In this document: positions 1 through 7,971 of the stretch, in pieces
Numbering within the stretch: position 1 is the first letter of the stretch
Layout: the number at the start of each line of letters is the position of its first letter
The notes under the pieces: generated by a model
Databases searched by the model: none
Told to the model about the DNA's origin: nothing
Seen by the model: only the letters and a program-made list of their open reading frames with translations
Translations under genes and position numbers: made by a program
Source of the DNA: an uncultured Acetatifactor sp.
Lineage (GTDB): Bacteria; Bacillota; Clostridia; Lachnospirales; Lachnospiraceae
Direction: 5' to 3'
DNA: 33,477 bases
NCBI GenBank assembly: GCA_910589655.1
Contig: CAJUTJ010000059.1
Coordinates: 1 to 33,477 of the forward strand

Positions 1-39
1 ATACTCACCTCTGATTTCATTGTAAAAAAGGACGCCATT

Positions 40-235
40 TAGGCAAAAAATCGTCGTGGAACATTTTATTTTTATCGTGGCATTTACTCAAACCGGAGAA
101 AAACAGACCCACGACGAATCCCGTTCACAATTTGCTGTTTTGCTGCTCAGCACACCTCTGTTATTCCATATGGAAAAACAGGAACAAAACACATGAAAAG
201 CAGCTCGGAAACTGTTTTATAGTATACCACAAACA
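40..235 (-). ncRNA. Possible leader or small RNA ending in a terminator-like hairpin
   Basis: Read on the minus strand, an extended -10 motif (TGGTATACT, near 222-230) is followed about 110 bases later by two perfect 9-base arms, TCGTCGTGG (109-117 on this strand) and CCACGACGA (51-59), and then directly by TTTTTT. The loop is about 49 bases, long for a simple terminator but normal for a structured leader. No good -35 box and no coding sequence is visible between them. It could be the 5' leader of a gene beyond the left edge, a riboswitch-like attenuator or an independent small RNA. I do not recognise a known family. The structure is seen; transcription is inferred. Confidence 0.35.
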
Positions 236-272
236 TTTTAAAAAGTACAGAAGAAATCAAACGTTTGTTCTT

Positions 273-425
273 TTATTTTAAAAACTTGTAACAGTTCAGA
301 CAAGGCACTGAACCGTTACGAAAACTTTCTATCTCTCTCCGGTTCGGTGAAACTTCTTTCGTATATTCCTCAATTCCCGGCATCCCATACGCTATGATAC
401 CTTTATTATCAGCATAAGCATCCAT
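273..425 (-). pseudogene. Short unidentified reading frame ending in a repeat, probable gene remnant
   Basis: A 50-codon frame beginning MDAYADNKGIIAYGMPGIEEY has natural-looking protein composition for about 36 residues. It then runs into the dispersed palindromic repeat at 288-319, which supplies the last residues (NGSVPCLNCY and so on). There is no ribosome binding site before the ATG. The most economical reading is a gene fragment whose end was replaced by a repeat. I do not recognise the family, and it is probably not expressed. Confidence 0.25.
288..319. repeat. Isolated end of palindromic repeat family A
   Basis: This 32-base imperfect palindrome starts GTAACAGTTCAGACA and ends CACTGAACCGTTAC. 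It is the reverse complement, with a few changes, of the right ends of the longer elements at 7739-7770 and 32038-32069. Only the terminal palindrome is present here, so it is either a solo end or a decayed copy. Confidence 0.7.
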
Positions 426-670
426 TGTTATGAATTCTTAGGCATGTCCATTAAAATTTAACACCGCCTTTGGATTGAATGCCTCTTTCGGCAGAAGCGC
501 GCGGTATATGCTGCGCAAATCGTACCAGTGTTTTCTACGCATCTATATTTCGGGGTCTGAAGCCTGACTTGAGCTGTGGCTTTTCTGCTTTGGGATGCCC
601 TATTCCATCCACCGGCCAGAATCACTTTGGCCACTGCCGTATAACGAAAAGAGACATTCTAACCAAATAG

Positions 671-701
671 TTGACAAGAATGAGCAGAATGTGGGTAGAA
701 T
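671..701 (+). promoter_or_regulatory. Candidate sigma-A promoter of the decayed AlbA-domain gene
   Basis: TTGACA (671-676) and TAGAAT (696-701) are separated by 19 bases, longer than the ideal 17. A ribosome binding site (AGGAGA) and the ATG at 721 follow. The expression signals have outlasted the gene they served. Confidence 0.4.
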
Positions 702-720
702 ATTATTAGGAGACAGTCAG

Positions 721-1004
721 ATGATTTTTCAGGAAAGCGAAACGGTTGAACTAAAAGCAATTGTAGTACTTGAATGCAATGTCTGAACCTGCAAGGCAAA
801 TGCAGGTAAATCCAGAGGATGGCACACCGGAAGAAACGGTGATTGCACTGGCAAAACAACGGGGGTATGTTACAAGAAAAAAACAGAAACGCTGCTTGGT
901 ATGGGTCAATCATCATGCGGACGGCGGCTAAAGAAAATGATTGATAACGCTCTGCTTATTCAAGAAGGATAGGGTAAGAACATCCATTATTGTCTTTCTC
1001 TAGC
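721..1004 (+). pseudogene. Remnant of an AlbA_2-domain (divergent AAA-4) DNA-binding protein
   Basis: The start is intact: AGGAGA, then ATG at 721, then MIFQESETVELKAIVV. The motif ESETVELK is typical of the N-terminus of AlbA_2 (Schlafen-like) regulators. After 16 residues the family sequence is lost and a stop follows at 784-786. The C-terminal winged helix is still readable across frames: EETVIALAKQRGYVTRK in one frame, then, after a frameshift in the A-rich run near 880-890, ETLLGMGQSSCGRRLKK and IDNALLIQEG, a stop at about 970, and GKNIHYCLS. The gene has therefore lost its middle to a deletion and acquired a frameshift and a stop. The family call rests on motif memory. Confidence 0.6.
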
Positions 1005-1338
1005 CTGTCCATATCCTCCAGATAGGAATCAACCTTTGCCAGAGTTTTGAACTCTCTGTCATACAGCACAATCCAGCCAGACTTCTGGAGACAGAGGACA
1101 CATCCCTCGCGGATAGCTCCGCAGCCCGATATTTTCCGATGTTATAGTAGTGGCAGGCTGTTTCCATCAAAACAGTCTGGAAGCCTACCGTAGCAGTGCG
1201 TCCCTTGGTTGATTCTTTTGATGTTATGATCTCCAGTATTGCCGGCATCTGGGTTGTCAGGCCGATCCGGTTGGTAACAGCGGCTCCGGAGAAGTATCCG
1301 TAATCCCGTTCATGGCAACAGATGCCCGCGAGCCGCAA
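1000..1338 (-). pseudogene. Unidentified fragment, possibly AbiEi/DUF6088-like antitoxin remnant
   Basis: The 112-codon frame contains the stretch YFSGAAVTNRIGLTTQMPAI, followed by LEIITS. It recalls the segment of AbiEi/DUF6088-type antitoxins in which a short helix precedes GLTTQVP and a beta strand. Downstream the frame turns into unlikely protein, while another minus-strand frame becomes plausible (WIVLYDREFKTLAKVDSYLE), suggesting a frameshift near 1110-1150. There is no start with a ribosome binding site. It is best treated as a fossil; the family assignment is tentative. Confidence 0.3.
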
Positions 1339-1352
1339 TATTTCCGGCAGTT

Positions 1353-2738
1353 TTATTCCTTCATCAGTTCCAGAAGGATTTCCTTTGCTTTCTCCAGCTG
1401 ATTATCGGGACGATCCTCATTGCCGTAATATGCCTTACCGTCAAATTCCACCTCCACATCGGGTGCGATACCGATACCATGGATATTATGACCATTGGGC
1501 GTATAATATGCACTGATGGTAATCTTCACTGCCGAGCCGTCCTTGAAGGGCATTATCTGTTGTACAATACCCTTTCCGAAAGTGGTCGTCCCCACCAAAG
1601 TGCCGATTCCGTGATCCTTGATGGCTCCCGCCATAATTTCGGATGCACTTGCGGAGTTCATATCCACCAGAACCACCAAAGGAGCCTCAAACTCTCTCTT
1701 CCCGTCGCACGTATATTCTACCCGTTTACCGTTCTTATCCTCAGTGTAAACAATCATTCCCTCCGGCAGAAGCATTCGGGCCATTTCCACCACCGCGTTC
1801 AGGCTTCCGCCCGGATTCGCACGGAGATCCAAAATCAACCCTTTCATACCGGAACCTCTGGCCGTAGCCAAAGCGTCCGCAAACTGGTCAATGGTTACTT
1901 CGTCAAACTCGGAGACCTGAATATATGCCATTCCGTCTTCCAGCATCTTCAATGATACGGTAGGATTCTCCACTTTTCTCCGGGCCACGGTGACATCCAG
2001 GTAATCCGCCTCGCCTTCTCTTACAATGGTCAGAACCACATCCGTTGCCTCCGGTCCCTTTATCATGGCCACCACTTCCGTCAAAGACAAACCGTAGGTG
2101 GATTCTCCGTCCACCTCGTAAATCAAATCATTGGCGCGCAGATTTGCCGCCTCTGCCGGAGCCCCTTCAATGACACCGCTGATCTTAGGCAGCGAAGTCT
2201 CCGTATCCAGACTGATGTATGCCCCGATTCCGTAATAAACCCCTTGGGTCTGTTCCATTAACGACCTCAGCTCTTCCGCCGAATAGTACTCTGAGTAGGG
2301 ATCTCCCAAGGATTCCATGATCCCTCTGTAGATGCCGGTCTGCATATCTTCGTTGGAAACATCCCCCAAATAGTAATATTTGTCGATCGTCTCCTCCAGC
2401 CCCTGAAGCTTTGCGATAAGTTCCGGATTAATAGCCGAACCTTCTTCAAAATTCGTCTGGTCAGGCGGGTCTATCATCTGCTGTATGGAATCTTTCAGTC
2501 CGAATCCGATATAAGCAATGGCGAAAATAAGAAATGCTCCGGCTAACCCCAGTATCATCCCGCCGAAGAACAATCCCTTCCCGCTGCCTTTTGCTTCGCT
2601 TTGAATCTGTGCGCGGGTTCTTCCCGGTTCCATATAGGCGGAAGAGATATCCGGAAAGGCATTGCCAGCCTCCGGATGATTTGAAGTATCAGCGCCGTTT
2701 GATGAAATATTATCAAAGTAGCTTTTATTTTCGTCCAT
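1353..2738 (-). CDS. S41 C-terminal processing peptidase (CtpA/CtpB type)
   Basis: A membrane-anchored serine protease of the carboxy-terminal processing family, acting outside the membrane on cell-envelope or sporulation substrates. Residues 1-50 are a polar cytoplasmic tail, 55-79 a single membrane segment, then an N-terminal S41 helix region (GDPYSEYYSAEE), a PDZ domain (GVYYGIGAYISLD to IVREG) and the protease core. The catalytic serine is in NSASASEI and the lysine in TTTFGKGIVQQ, both intact. I start it at ATG 2738 (MDENKSYFD), preceded by GGGG; upstream in-frame codons look non-coding. It is 461 residues, normal for the family. It is the last gene of the ftsE-ftsX-M23 block, 96 bases after the M23 gene, so it may process or regulate that hydrolase (inference). 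Confidence 0.93.
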   Translation of the reverse strand: MDENKSYFDNISSNGADTSNHPEAGNAFPDISSAYMEPGRTRAQIQSEAKGSGKGLFFGGMILGLAGAFLIFAIAYIGFGLKDSIQQMIDPPDQTNFEEGSAINPELIAKLQGLEETIDKYYYLGDVSNEDMQTGIYRGIMESLGDPYSEYYSAEELRSLMEQTQGVYYGIGAYISLDTETSLPKISGVIEGAPAEAANLRANDLIYEVDGESTYGLSLTEVVAMIKGPEATDVVLTIVREGEADYLDVTVARRKVENPTVSLKMLEDGMAYIQVSEFDEVTIDQFADALATARGSGMKGLILDLRANPGGSLNAVVEMARMLLPEGMIVYTEDKNGKRVEYTCDGKREFEAPLVVLVDMNSASASEIMAGAIKDHGIGTLVGTTTFGKGIVQQIMPFKDGSAVKITISAYYTPNGHNIHGIGIAPDVEVEFDGKAYYGNEDRPDNQLEKAKEILLELMKE

Positions 2739-2834
2739 GATAATCCCCATTTCTGCGCTGCTCTTTGCGCATAAGCGACTTTGCGGCAAGCAGCGCACAG
2801 ACACAAGTCGCCTTGTAAAAATGTAAATGCAGAT

Positions 2835-4058
2835 TTATTCTTTTAAGTAATTCCATGGAGAGGTATATTCCCCGTTCAAACGCACGCTGAAATGTAAGTG
2901 ATTCCCGGTAGAACGTCCGGTGCTCCCCACTGCTGCAATCGTTTCTCCCCTTACGACAATATCATCTTTCTCCACATACAAAGCCGAAGCGTGCATATAG
3001 ATCGTATACAGTCCGTCCCCATGGTCAATCATCACATAATTTCCCATAGTGCCGCTGTATGTGGCCGCAACCACCACTCCGTCATAAGCCGCATAAATAG
3101 CGGTTCCCTTGGGCGATGCAAAGTCCACTCCGTTGTGGAATTGTTCCACTCCCAAGGTCGGATGAATCCTCATACCGTACTCATCCGATATTCTGGTATA
3201 AGATGCAAGAGGAAATTTAAACATACCGCCGTCATAAGTCAATACCTTGCCGTTGCTGGCAATGATTCTCTTCTTCTCCTCGGCAATGGCAGCTTCTAAT
3301 GCGGCAATCTCCTCTTCCTGCGCTTTTATTTCCGCCTCATACTCCTTAATTGCATTAGCCTTATTGTTGATATCGGTCTCGTAGCTGACAATGTCCCGGG
3401 ACTTTTGATCAATGAGATCCTCCAAATTCTGCTGTTCCAGTTCTACATTGTACTTGGCCTGATCCAAAATCTGCTTCTCCAGTTCCAGCTCGTCTCTGCA
3501 AAGTTCCACATATTCGCGGATCTCTTTATAATCCTGCCACAGCTTACGGTCATATGCCACTACTTTTTCCACATAATCGGCCTTATTCAGAAAATCTCCG
3601 AAATTGGACGCCTTTAACAGCAGATCCACAAACTGCGGCGTTCCCGTCTCATATACAAATCTTATGCGGGCAATCATGGATTCTTTCTGATTTTCTTCCC
3701 GCTCCAAAGCTTCCTCCAATTCGGCCTCGTTCTGTTTGATTTCTTCCTCCTTGGCAGCAATCTGCTGATTCAGTTCGATAATATTCTGTTCTATTTCCAT
3801 TAAACTGCTGTCCAGCTGCGCCACATATTCCTTCAGATTAGCTCTCTTGGTTTCCAATTCTTTCTTGATTGTCTGCAAATTGGTAAGGCCGTTTTGAAGA
3901 GCCTCCTTTTCCTCTTGAGCCTGTTTAATCTGTTCTTCTTTCTCCCGGATAATGTCGGAAGTAACGGGAGACGTATTTGTCCCGGCGGCCACCGCCGTTA
4001 TCCGCATACAGGCTGCCAGACACAGCACTAAACATATACAAAGAAATTGTTTCTTCAT
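2835..4058 (-). CDS. Coiled-coil M23 peptidoglycan hydrolase (EnvC/PcsB-like partner of FtsEX)
   Basis: A secreted murein hydrolase, or hydrolase activator. The N-terminus (MKKQFLCICLVLCLAACMRI) is a signal peptide; LAAC also fits a lipobox, so it could be a lipoprotein, although AVAAG just after fits signal peptidase I. About 240 residues of charged coiled coil follow. The C-terminal M23 domain carries the zinc motifs FHNGVDFASP (HxxxD) and NHLHFSV (HxH). Length is about 407 residues. ATG 4058 is chosen over GTG 4064 because AGTAGGTG sits at a suitable distance. FtsEX in other bacteria opens a coiled-coil hydrolase partner by ATP-driven movement. The gene follows ftsX by 11 bases, so it is the natural partner here (inference from context). 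Confidence 0.92.
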   Translation of the reverse strand: MKKQFLCICLVLCLAACMRITAVAAGTNTSPVTSDIIREKEEQIKQAQEEKEALQNGLTNLQTIKKELETKRANLKEYVAQLDSSLMEIEQNIIELNQQIAAKEEEIKQNEAELEEALEREENQKESMIARIRFVYETGTPQFVDLLLKASNFGDFLNKADYVEKVVAYDRKLWQDYKEIREYVELCRDELELEKQILDQAKYNVELEQQNLEDLIDQKSRDIVSYETDINNKANAIKEYEAEIKAQEEEIAALEAAIAEEKKRIIASNGKVLTYDGGMFKFPLASYTRISDEYGMRIHPTLGVEQFHNGVDFASPKGTAIYAAYDGVVVAATYSGTMGNYVMIDHGDGLYTIYMHASALYVEKDDIVVRGETIAAVGSTGRSTGNHLHFSVRLNGEYTSPWNYLKE

Positions 4059-4069
4059 AGGCACCTACT

Positions 4070-5014
4070 TTATACACGAAGATGTTTGCGCACAGTTGAA
4101 AAGCTTCCCAAAAATCCGATTCCTATTCCCACCGCGAGGGACACAGGCGCCAGTATCCCAAACAATTCGTCCACCGACAAAAATTTGAGAAAACTGCTGA
4201 GAACGGAAAATCTCTCCATTACATAAGACAACGCATAATTATAAATACTGTAAATGATACCCAGAGGAATAACCGCTCCCATTAATCCGATCAGCACGCC
4301 TTCCAGTACAAAGGGAGCCCTGACAAAAAAGTCCGTTGCACCGATATATTTCATAATGTTAATTTCCGCAGATCTGACGGAAATTCCGATAGCAACGGTG
4401 TTGCTGATCAAGAAGATGCTGACTGCCAGTAATATGGCAATGATTCCCATGGATACATATGCAATCAAAAGGTTCACACCGCTTAAAGTATTGGCGGTAA
4501 GCTCGGAATAATTTACCCTGCGGACCTCCGGTATAGACTGCAGCCATGTCACAAGAGCGCTCTGCATGGACACGTCACTTAAAAATACCTCATAGCTGTT
4601 CTCGCCTTTTAAAGGATTTTCCGGAAATCCTACGGCATATACTTCTCCATAGCTTTGTGTGGCAAATTTCGCCCATGCCTCATCATCGGAAATAAATTTG
4701 ACTTCCGATACTTCGGAGCGTTTGGCAATCATTTGCCCCAGCTCTTCAATTCGCTGGTCGGAAGGAACCACATGATCGGGGCTGCAGTTCGCCCCGTTTA
4801 AGGCGTCCCCCTCATAGTGGAAGAACACCGTCACGGATATCCCCTCCTCCGCAGTCTTCACGATACTCTGAAAATTTGCTACAATGGCGTAAAACAGGCC
4901 GAACAAAAACAGACAGGCGGATATAGTCGCGATGGAAGCTAAGGAATACCACTTATTGCGGAAGATGTTGGCAAATCCCTGTCTGATGGTGTAGAATAAG
5001 CTGCTAATCTTCAT
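4070..5014 (-). CDS. ftsX: Cell division ABC transporter permease FtsX
   Basis: A 314-residue membrane subunit of the FtsEX complex. A cytoplasmic N-terminus (YTIRQGFANIFRNKW) leads into a first membrane helix, a long extracellular domain of about 130 residues (EGISVTVFFHYEGD to SIPEVRRVNYS), then three more helices near the C-terminus (four in total), the usual FtsX topology. The ATG at 5014 lies inside the end of ftsE, with GGGGGAG upstream. The reading frames overlap by 11 bases (5004-5014), so translation is probably coupled. The extracellular domain is the likely contact with the M23 protein encoded immediately downstream. Family call is secure. Confidence 0.95.
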   Translation of the reverse strand: MKISSLFYTIRQGFANIFRNKWYSLASIATISACLFLFGLFYAIVANFQSIVKTAEEGISVTVFFHYEGDALNGANCSPDHVVPSDQRIEELGQMIAKRSEVSEVKFISDDEAWAKFATQSYGEVYAVGFPENPLKGENSYEVFLSDVSMQSALVTWLQSIPEVRRVNYSELTANTLSGVNLLIAYVSMGIIAILLAVSIFLISNTVAIGISVRSAEINIMKYIGATDFFVRAPFVLEGVLIGLMGAVIPLGIIYSIYNYALSYVMERFSVLSSFLKFLSVDELFGILAPVSLAVGIGIGFLGSFSTVRKHLRV

Positions 5015-5747
5015 CGATATATGCTCCCCCTTCTTCGTCGCTGACAATGACACCCTTTTTCATGGTGATAACCCGCTTGCGCATGGCATTGACAATCTCC
5101 CTGTTATGGGTCACTACTACCACCGTAGTTCCGCTCTCGTTAATTTCTTCCAGCAGCTTCATAATTTCCCATGAGTTCTTGGGATCCAAATTACCTGTGG
5201 GCTCGTCCGCCAGCAAAATGGAAGGGCTGTTTACCAACGCTCTTGCCAGCGCCACACGCTGCTGCTCGCCGCCGGAAAGCTGTGTGGTTTTCGCTTTATA
5301 TTTTCCGGCGAGCCCTACCGTCGCCAAAATTGCAGGTACATTTCTCCTGATTTCCCTGCCGGGAGTCTCCACGATTCTCTGTGCAAAAGCGACATTCTCA
5401 TACACATTCCTGTCGTTCAGCAGTCGGAAATCCTGAAACACCACTCCAAGGCTGCGGCGGAATTTAGGAATCTGTCTATGGCGCAGTCTTCCCAAATCAT
5501 TTCCCAGCACATATACATCGCCGCTGGTAGCCGTCAATTCCCGCAGCAGCAGCTTAATCAAGGTAGATTTACCGGAGCCGCTGTCTCCTACTATAAATAC
5601 AAATTCCCCTCTCCCGATACTTAGCGTTATACCATTCAGTGCCGGAGATCCCGTTGAGTACGTCTTATTAACATTGTTCAGGAAGATGACGCCATTTTCC
5701 TCTATCATCTGCTCCCGTCTTTTTCTCTGTATTACTTTGTTAGCCAT
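5004..5747 (-). CDS. ftsE: Cell division ATP-binding protein FtsE
   Basis: ABC ATPase that powers FtsX. Walker A is GDSGSGKST, the Q loop is in VVFQDFRLL, the signature is LSGGEQQRVALARAL, Walker B is ILLADEPTGNLD and the switch histidine is in VVTHNRE. FVFIVGDSGSGKSTLIKLL and the MKKGVIVSDE tail are typical FtsE. ATG 5747 (MANKVIQ) has AGAGG seven bases upstream; ATG 5708 (MIEENGVIF) would give a 234-residue product closer to the usual FtsE length and is a real alternative. Upstream of 5747 the frame remains open but reads like non-coding sequence. It is the first gene of the ftsE-ftsX-M23-S41 series. Confidence 0.95.
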   Translation of the reverse strand: MANKVIQRKRREQMIEENGVIFLNNVNKTYSTGSPALNGITLSIGRGEFVFIVGDSGSGKSTLIKLLLRELTATSGDVYVLGNDLGRLRHRQIPKFRRSLGVVFQDFRLLNDRNVYENVAFAQRIVETPGREIRRNVPAILATVGLAGKYKAKTTQLSGGEQQRVALARALVNSPSILLADEPTGNLDPKNSWEIMKLLEEINESGTTVVVVTHNREIVNAMRKRVITMKKGVIVSDEEGGAYIDED

Positions 5748-6069
5748 CCGTTTACCTCTTGTGCGATTTACTGCAAAAGTCCCATCATCATTACGACGCC
5801 TAAATTCTCTGGCTTTTATGCATTGCGGCGCCGCCGGTTGTATGGGAGTTTTGAAAGTGCTTCGCAATTATTCCTCTTCATGCCTGTCGTTCCATCTATT
5901 TGACGACAAAATTCTAACTATGGTTCCGCCCCGCACTCATAAAAATGAATTCCCGATTCGTTTATTTGTATCTATTGACTGTTTTTGGGGACACCAAGGA
6001 CCTTGAAGCCACATATTTTATCCCCGTTTTACTAACGGAAATTTTTCCAATACCTTAACCGGAATAAAA
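5748..6069. other. Intergenic stretch upstream of ftsE
   Basis: This gap of 322 bases lies between the regulator gene and ftsE, both on the minus strand. No convincing gene, tRNA or U-tract terminator is visible. A promoter for ftsE is expected here, but I could not identify a clear -35/-10 pair; a weak candidate is TTGGTG with 17-base spacing to TAGATA near 5970. Confidence 0.4.
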
Positions 6070-7155
6070 TCAAAAATCGGAATTTTCCATGTATTTCATA
6101 TATTTTACAACCATCAACGCAATCTTAAAAGTAATAGCGTCTTCAAAAATGCGCAGATCCAGCCCGGTACTCTTCTGAAGCTTATCCAAACGATAAACCA
6201 GTGTATTCCTGTGAATAAACAACTGTCTGGATGTCTCCGAAACATTCAGGCTGTTTTCGAAAAATTTATGTATGGTAGTCAGTGTCTCTTCGTCAAATTC
6301 ATCCGGACTTTTTCCGCCGAATATCTCTCGAATAAACATTTTGCACAGCGGAATGGGAAGCTGGTAAATCAACCGCCCTATCCCCAGCTCACTGTACGCG
6401 ATAATCTGTCTCTCGTCAAAAAAGATTTTACCCACATCCAGCGCCATCTTAGCCTCTTTATAGGAACGGCTGACTTCCTTGATCTCCTGAATCACCGTGC
6501 CGTATGCGATTCTGATATCCTGAATGCCTTCCTTCTCCAGAGACTGCCCCAGAGCCTTTGCAGACTTATCTATTTCTCTGGCCGGGTCGCTTTCGGAGAG
6601 TTCCTTGACAACGATCACATCATTTTCATCCACGGCAGTGACAAAGTCCTTGCTGTTGCTTCCGAAATGCGCCCGTGCCAGCTCCAGTACATTATTGTCC
6701 TTACCGTTTGCCGATTCCACCACCAAAACCGCTCTGGGGGCATCTGTCTGAATGTGAAGCTTCTTGGAGCGGCTGTATATATCTACCAACAGCAGATTAT
6801 CCAGCAGCAGGTTCTTGATAAAATTATCTTTATCAAAACGTTCCTTGTATGCCACCAGAAGATTCTGCAATTGAAAAGCCGCCATTTTGCCGATCATATA
6901 GACATCTTCCCCGATTCCGCCGGCCACAAGCACATATTCCAACTGCTGCTCGTCAAAAATCTTAAAATATTGATACCCTTGAATTTCCTGAGAATCTGCG
7001 GGGGAAGCCGCAAATTCAACCGCCGCTTTGGAACAATTCCTCATTTCGGTGGTTGACGCCACGTCTTTTCCGTCCGTATCCATAATACAAAACTCGACTC
7101 TGGCTATTCCTTTGAGACCTTCAATAGTATTCTGCAAAATTTGATTTGAAATCAT
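6070..7155 (-). CDS. PucR/CdaR-family transcriptional regulator
   Basis: A 361-residue regulator. The last 60 residues (NVSETSRQLFIHRNTLVYRL, then DKLQKSTGLDL) are the HTH_30 helix-turn-helix of PucR/CdaR proteins. The middle (APRAVLVVES to SYKEAKMALDVG) matches the GGDEF-like/PucR central region, and the N-terminal 120 residues resemble the sugar-diacid sensing segment (YQYFKIFDEQQLEYVLVAGG). Its ligand cannot be read from the sequence. ATG 7155 is chosen because GAGGAAGTAGGGG precedes it; the frame continues upstream to 7257 but through AT-rich intergenic-like sequence. The gene lies upstream of ftsE on the same strand with a 322-base gap, so it is probably a separate transcription unit. 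Confidence 0.85.
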   Translation of the reverse strand: MISNQILQNTIEGLKGIARVEFCIMDTDGKDVASTTEMRNCSKAAVEFAASPADSQEIQGYQYFKIFDEQQLEYVLVAGGIGEDVYMIGKMAAFQLQNLLVAYKERFDKDNFIKNLLLDNLLLVDIYSRSKKLHIQTDAPRAVLVVESANGKDNNVLELARAHFGSNSKDFVTAVDENDVIVVKELSESDPAREIDKSAKALGQSLEKEGIQDIRIAYGTVIQEIKEVSRSYKEAKMALDVGKIFFDERQIIAYSELGIGRLIYQLPIPLCKMFIREIFGGKSPDEFDEETLTTIHKFFENSLNVSETSRQLFIHRNTLVYRLDKLQKSTGLDLRIFEDAITFKIALMVVKYMKYMENSDF

Positions 7156-7273
7156 AACACCCCTACTTCCTCGTTTTTTCGATCCCCAATAATACACTTT
7201 CATATAAAGAGTACAAAAAACGACATAAAAAAGCAATAGGTTTTTATGAAAATTCACAAAAATATTTAAAAAA

Positions 7274-7308
7274 CAAAAAAACTGCCCAAAGTTTCACCTT
7301 CAGGCAGC
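7274..7308 (-). terminator. Rho-independent terminator after yjfB
   Basis: On the minus strand, CTGCC and GGCAG pair around an inner AAG/CTT pairing and are followed by TTTTTTT. It sits 21 bases after the yjfB stop codon and before the PucR-type gene, so the two are probably separate units. Confidence 0.75.
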
Positions 7309-7328
7309 TACACATTCCTATCTCAGGT

Positions 7329-7520
7329 TCAGACACTCATATCAAAGTTCGCACCAACTGCCGGATTCACGCTTCTCTCCATGGCAGCTGCATCTATCAT
7401 CTGCACCAGCCCGTCTCCCAATGCTTCGTTTGTATCCATCGTCTTGCTGAGCACTGCCACACCAATCTTTGACATGGTAGAAATAGCGCTCAAATCCATC
7501 GACAAACCAGCAATATCCAT
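7329..7520 (-). CDS. YjfB-family small protein
   Basis: A 63-residue protein beginning MDIAGLSMDLSAISTMSKIG and ending AMERSVNPAVGANFDMSV. This layout (MDIA start, VLSKTMDTNEALG in the middle, MERSVNP near the end) is that of the YjfB or putative-motility-protein family, whose biochemical role is not established. The ribosome binding site AAAGGGGG lies nine bases before the ATG. It is monocistronic with its own terminator. No flagellar genes are seen in this window. Confidence 0.85.
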   Translation of the reverse strand: MDIAGLSMDLSAISTMSKIGVAVLSKTMDTNEALGDGLVQMIDAAAMERSVNPAVGANFDMSV

Positions 7521-7631
7521 AGTAAATGCCCCCTTTCACAATGATATTTTCTTTGGTGTGTATATCATAACACAGAATTTTCCCCAATACCAGACCTTCC
7601 TGAATTTTTTCATTTTCTTAAGAAATATGTG

Positions 7632-7770
7632 GTACTGTTCACTTGCTGTCACCGCGAAGTCAAAATCGCGTCTTTATGCGATTTTGCGAGACATGCGGGC
7701 GCCAAAACGCATTCTTTCCGCGTTTTGTGTGCATTCTTGTAACGGTTCAGTGACCTGTCTGAACTGTTAC
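7632..7770. repeat. Palindromic repeat element A, copy 1
   Basis: The core (7652-7770) is about 96 percent identical by eye to 31952-32069. It contains successive inverted repeats (AAATCGC with GCGATTT; CAAAACGC with GCGTTTTG) and ends in a 32-base palindrome (7739-7770). Its left end (GGTACTGTTCAC) resembles the end of family B. There is no reading frame of note, so it is a small non-coding, MITE- or REP-like element. Confidence 0.8.
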
Positions 7771-7846
7771 AATATGGGGTTGCTGTGAACGGAGGGAACA
7801 GCAACAATACGGCACATTATTTTGCCGTGCTTTTCGGATTCTCCTC

Positions 7847-7875
7847 TTGACGCGCCGGTCTATTAATGGTAGACT
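7847..7875 (+). promoter_or_regulatory. Promoter of the lipoprotein-blaI-M56 locus
   Basis: TTGACG (7847-7852) and TAGACT (7870-7875) are spaced by exactly 17 bases, a good sigma-A arrangement. The spacer and -10 box lie inside the first 17-bp operator, so a bound repressor would block RNA polymerase. Confidence 0.65.
7858..7874. promoter_or_regulatory. Operator 1 (GTCTA-N7-TAGAC), probable BlaI-type site
   Basis: The sequence GTCTATTAATGGTAGAC is a dyad with five-base arms. It differs from operator 2 at only two positions and is 31 bp from it centre to centre. Position over the spacer and -10 box implies repression. The BlaI-type repressor gene downstream is the likely ligand (inference). 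Confidence 0.65.
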
Positions 7876-7888
7876 GAACACAAACGCA

Positions 7889-7905
7889 GTCTATTAATCA
7901 TAGAC
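7889..7905. promoter_or_regulatory. Operator 2 (GTCTAT-N5-ATAGAC), probable BlaI-type site
   Basis: The sequence GTCTATTAATCATAGAC is a perfect six-base dyad. It sits just downstream of the expected transcription start near 7882, on the same face of the helix as operator 1 (31 bp, about three turns). Confidence 0.65.
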
Positions 7906-7971
7906 CAAACAAAATGATCGCTCGCACAGATTGCAGAAGCCGCAAACAAAGCGCTTCGGAACGGAGGGAAT

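Noticed and set aside
479..786. Overlapping plus-strand reading frames of about 63 codons
   Set aside because: No recognisable protein sequence; only the short piece from 721 (MIFQESETVELK) matches a family, and that is annotated as a pseudogene.
3405..3739. Plus-strand frames opposite the M23 gene
   Set aside because: They are antisense shadows of a coiled-coil coding sequence with strong family evidence and have no ribosome binding site.
7381..7788. A 135-codon plus-strand frame ending NGSVTCLNCY
   Set aside because: Its end is encoded by repeat element A (the same residues arise at each copy), and the rest is antisense to yjfB.
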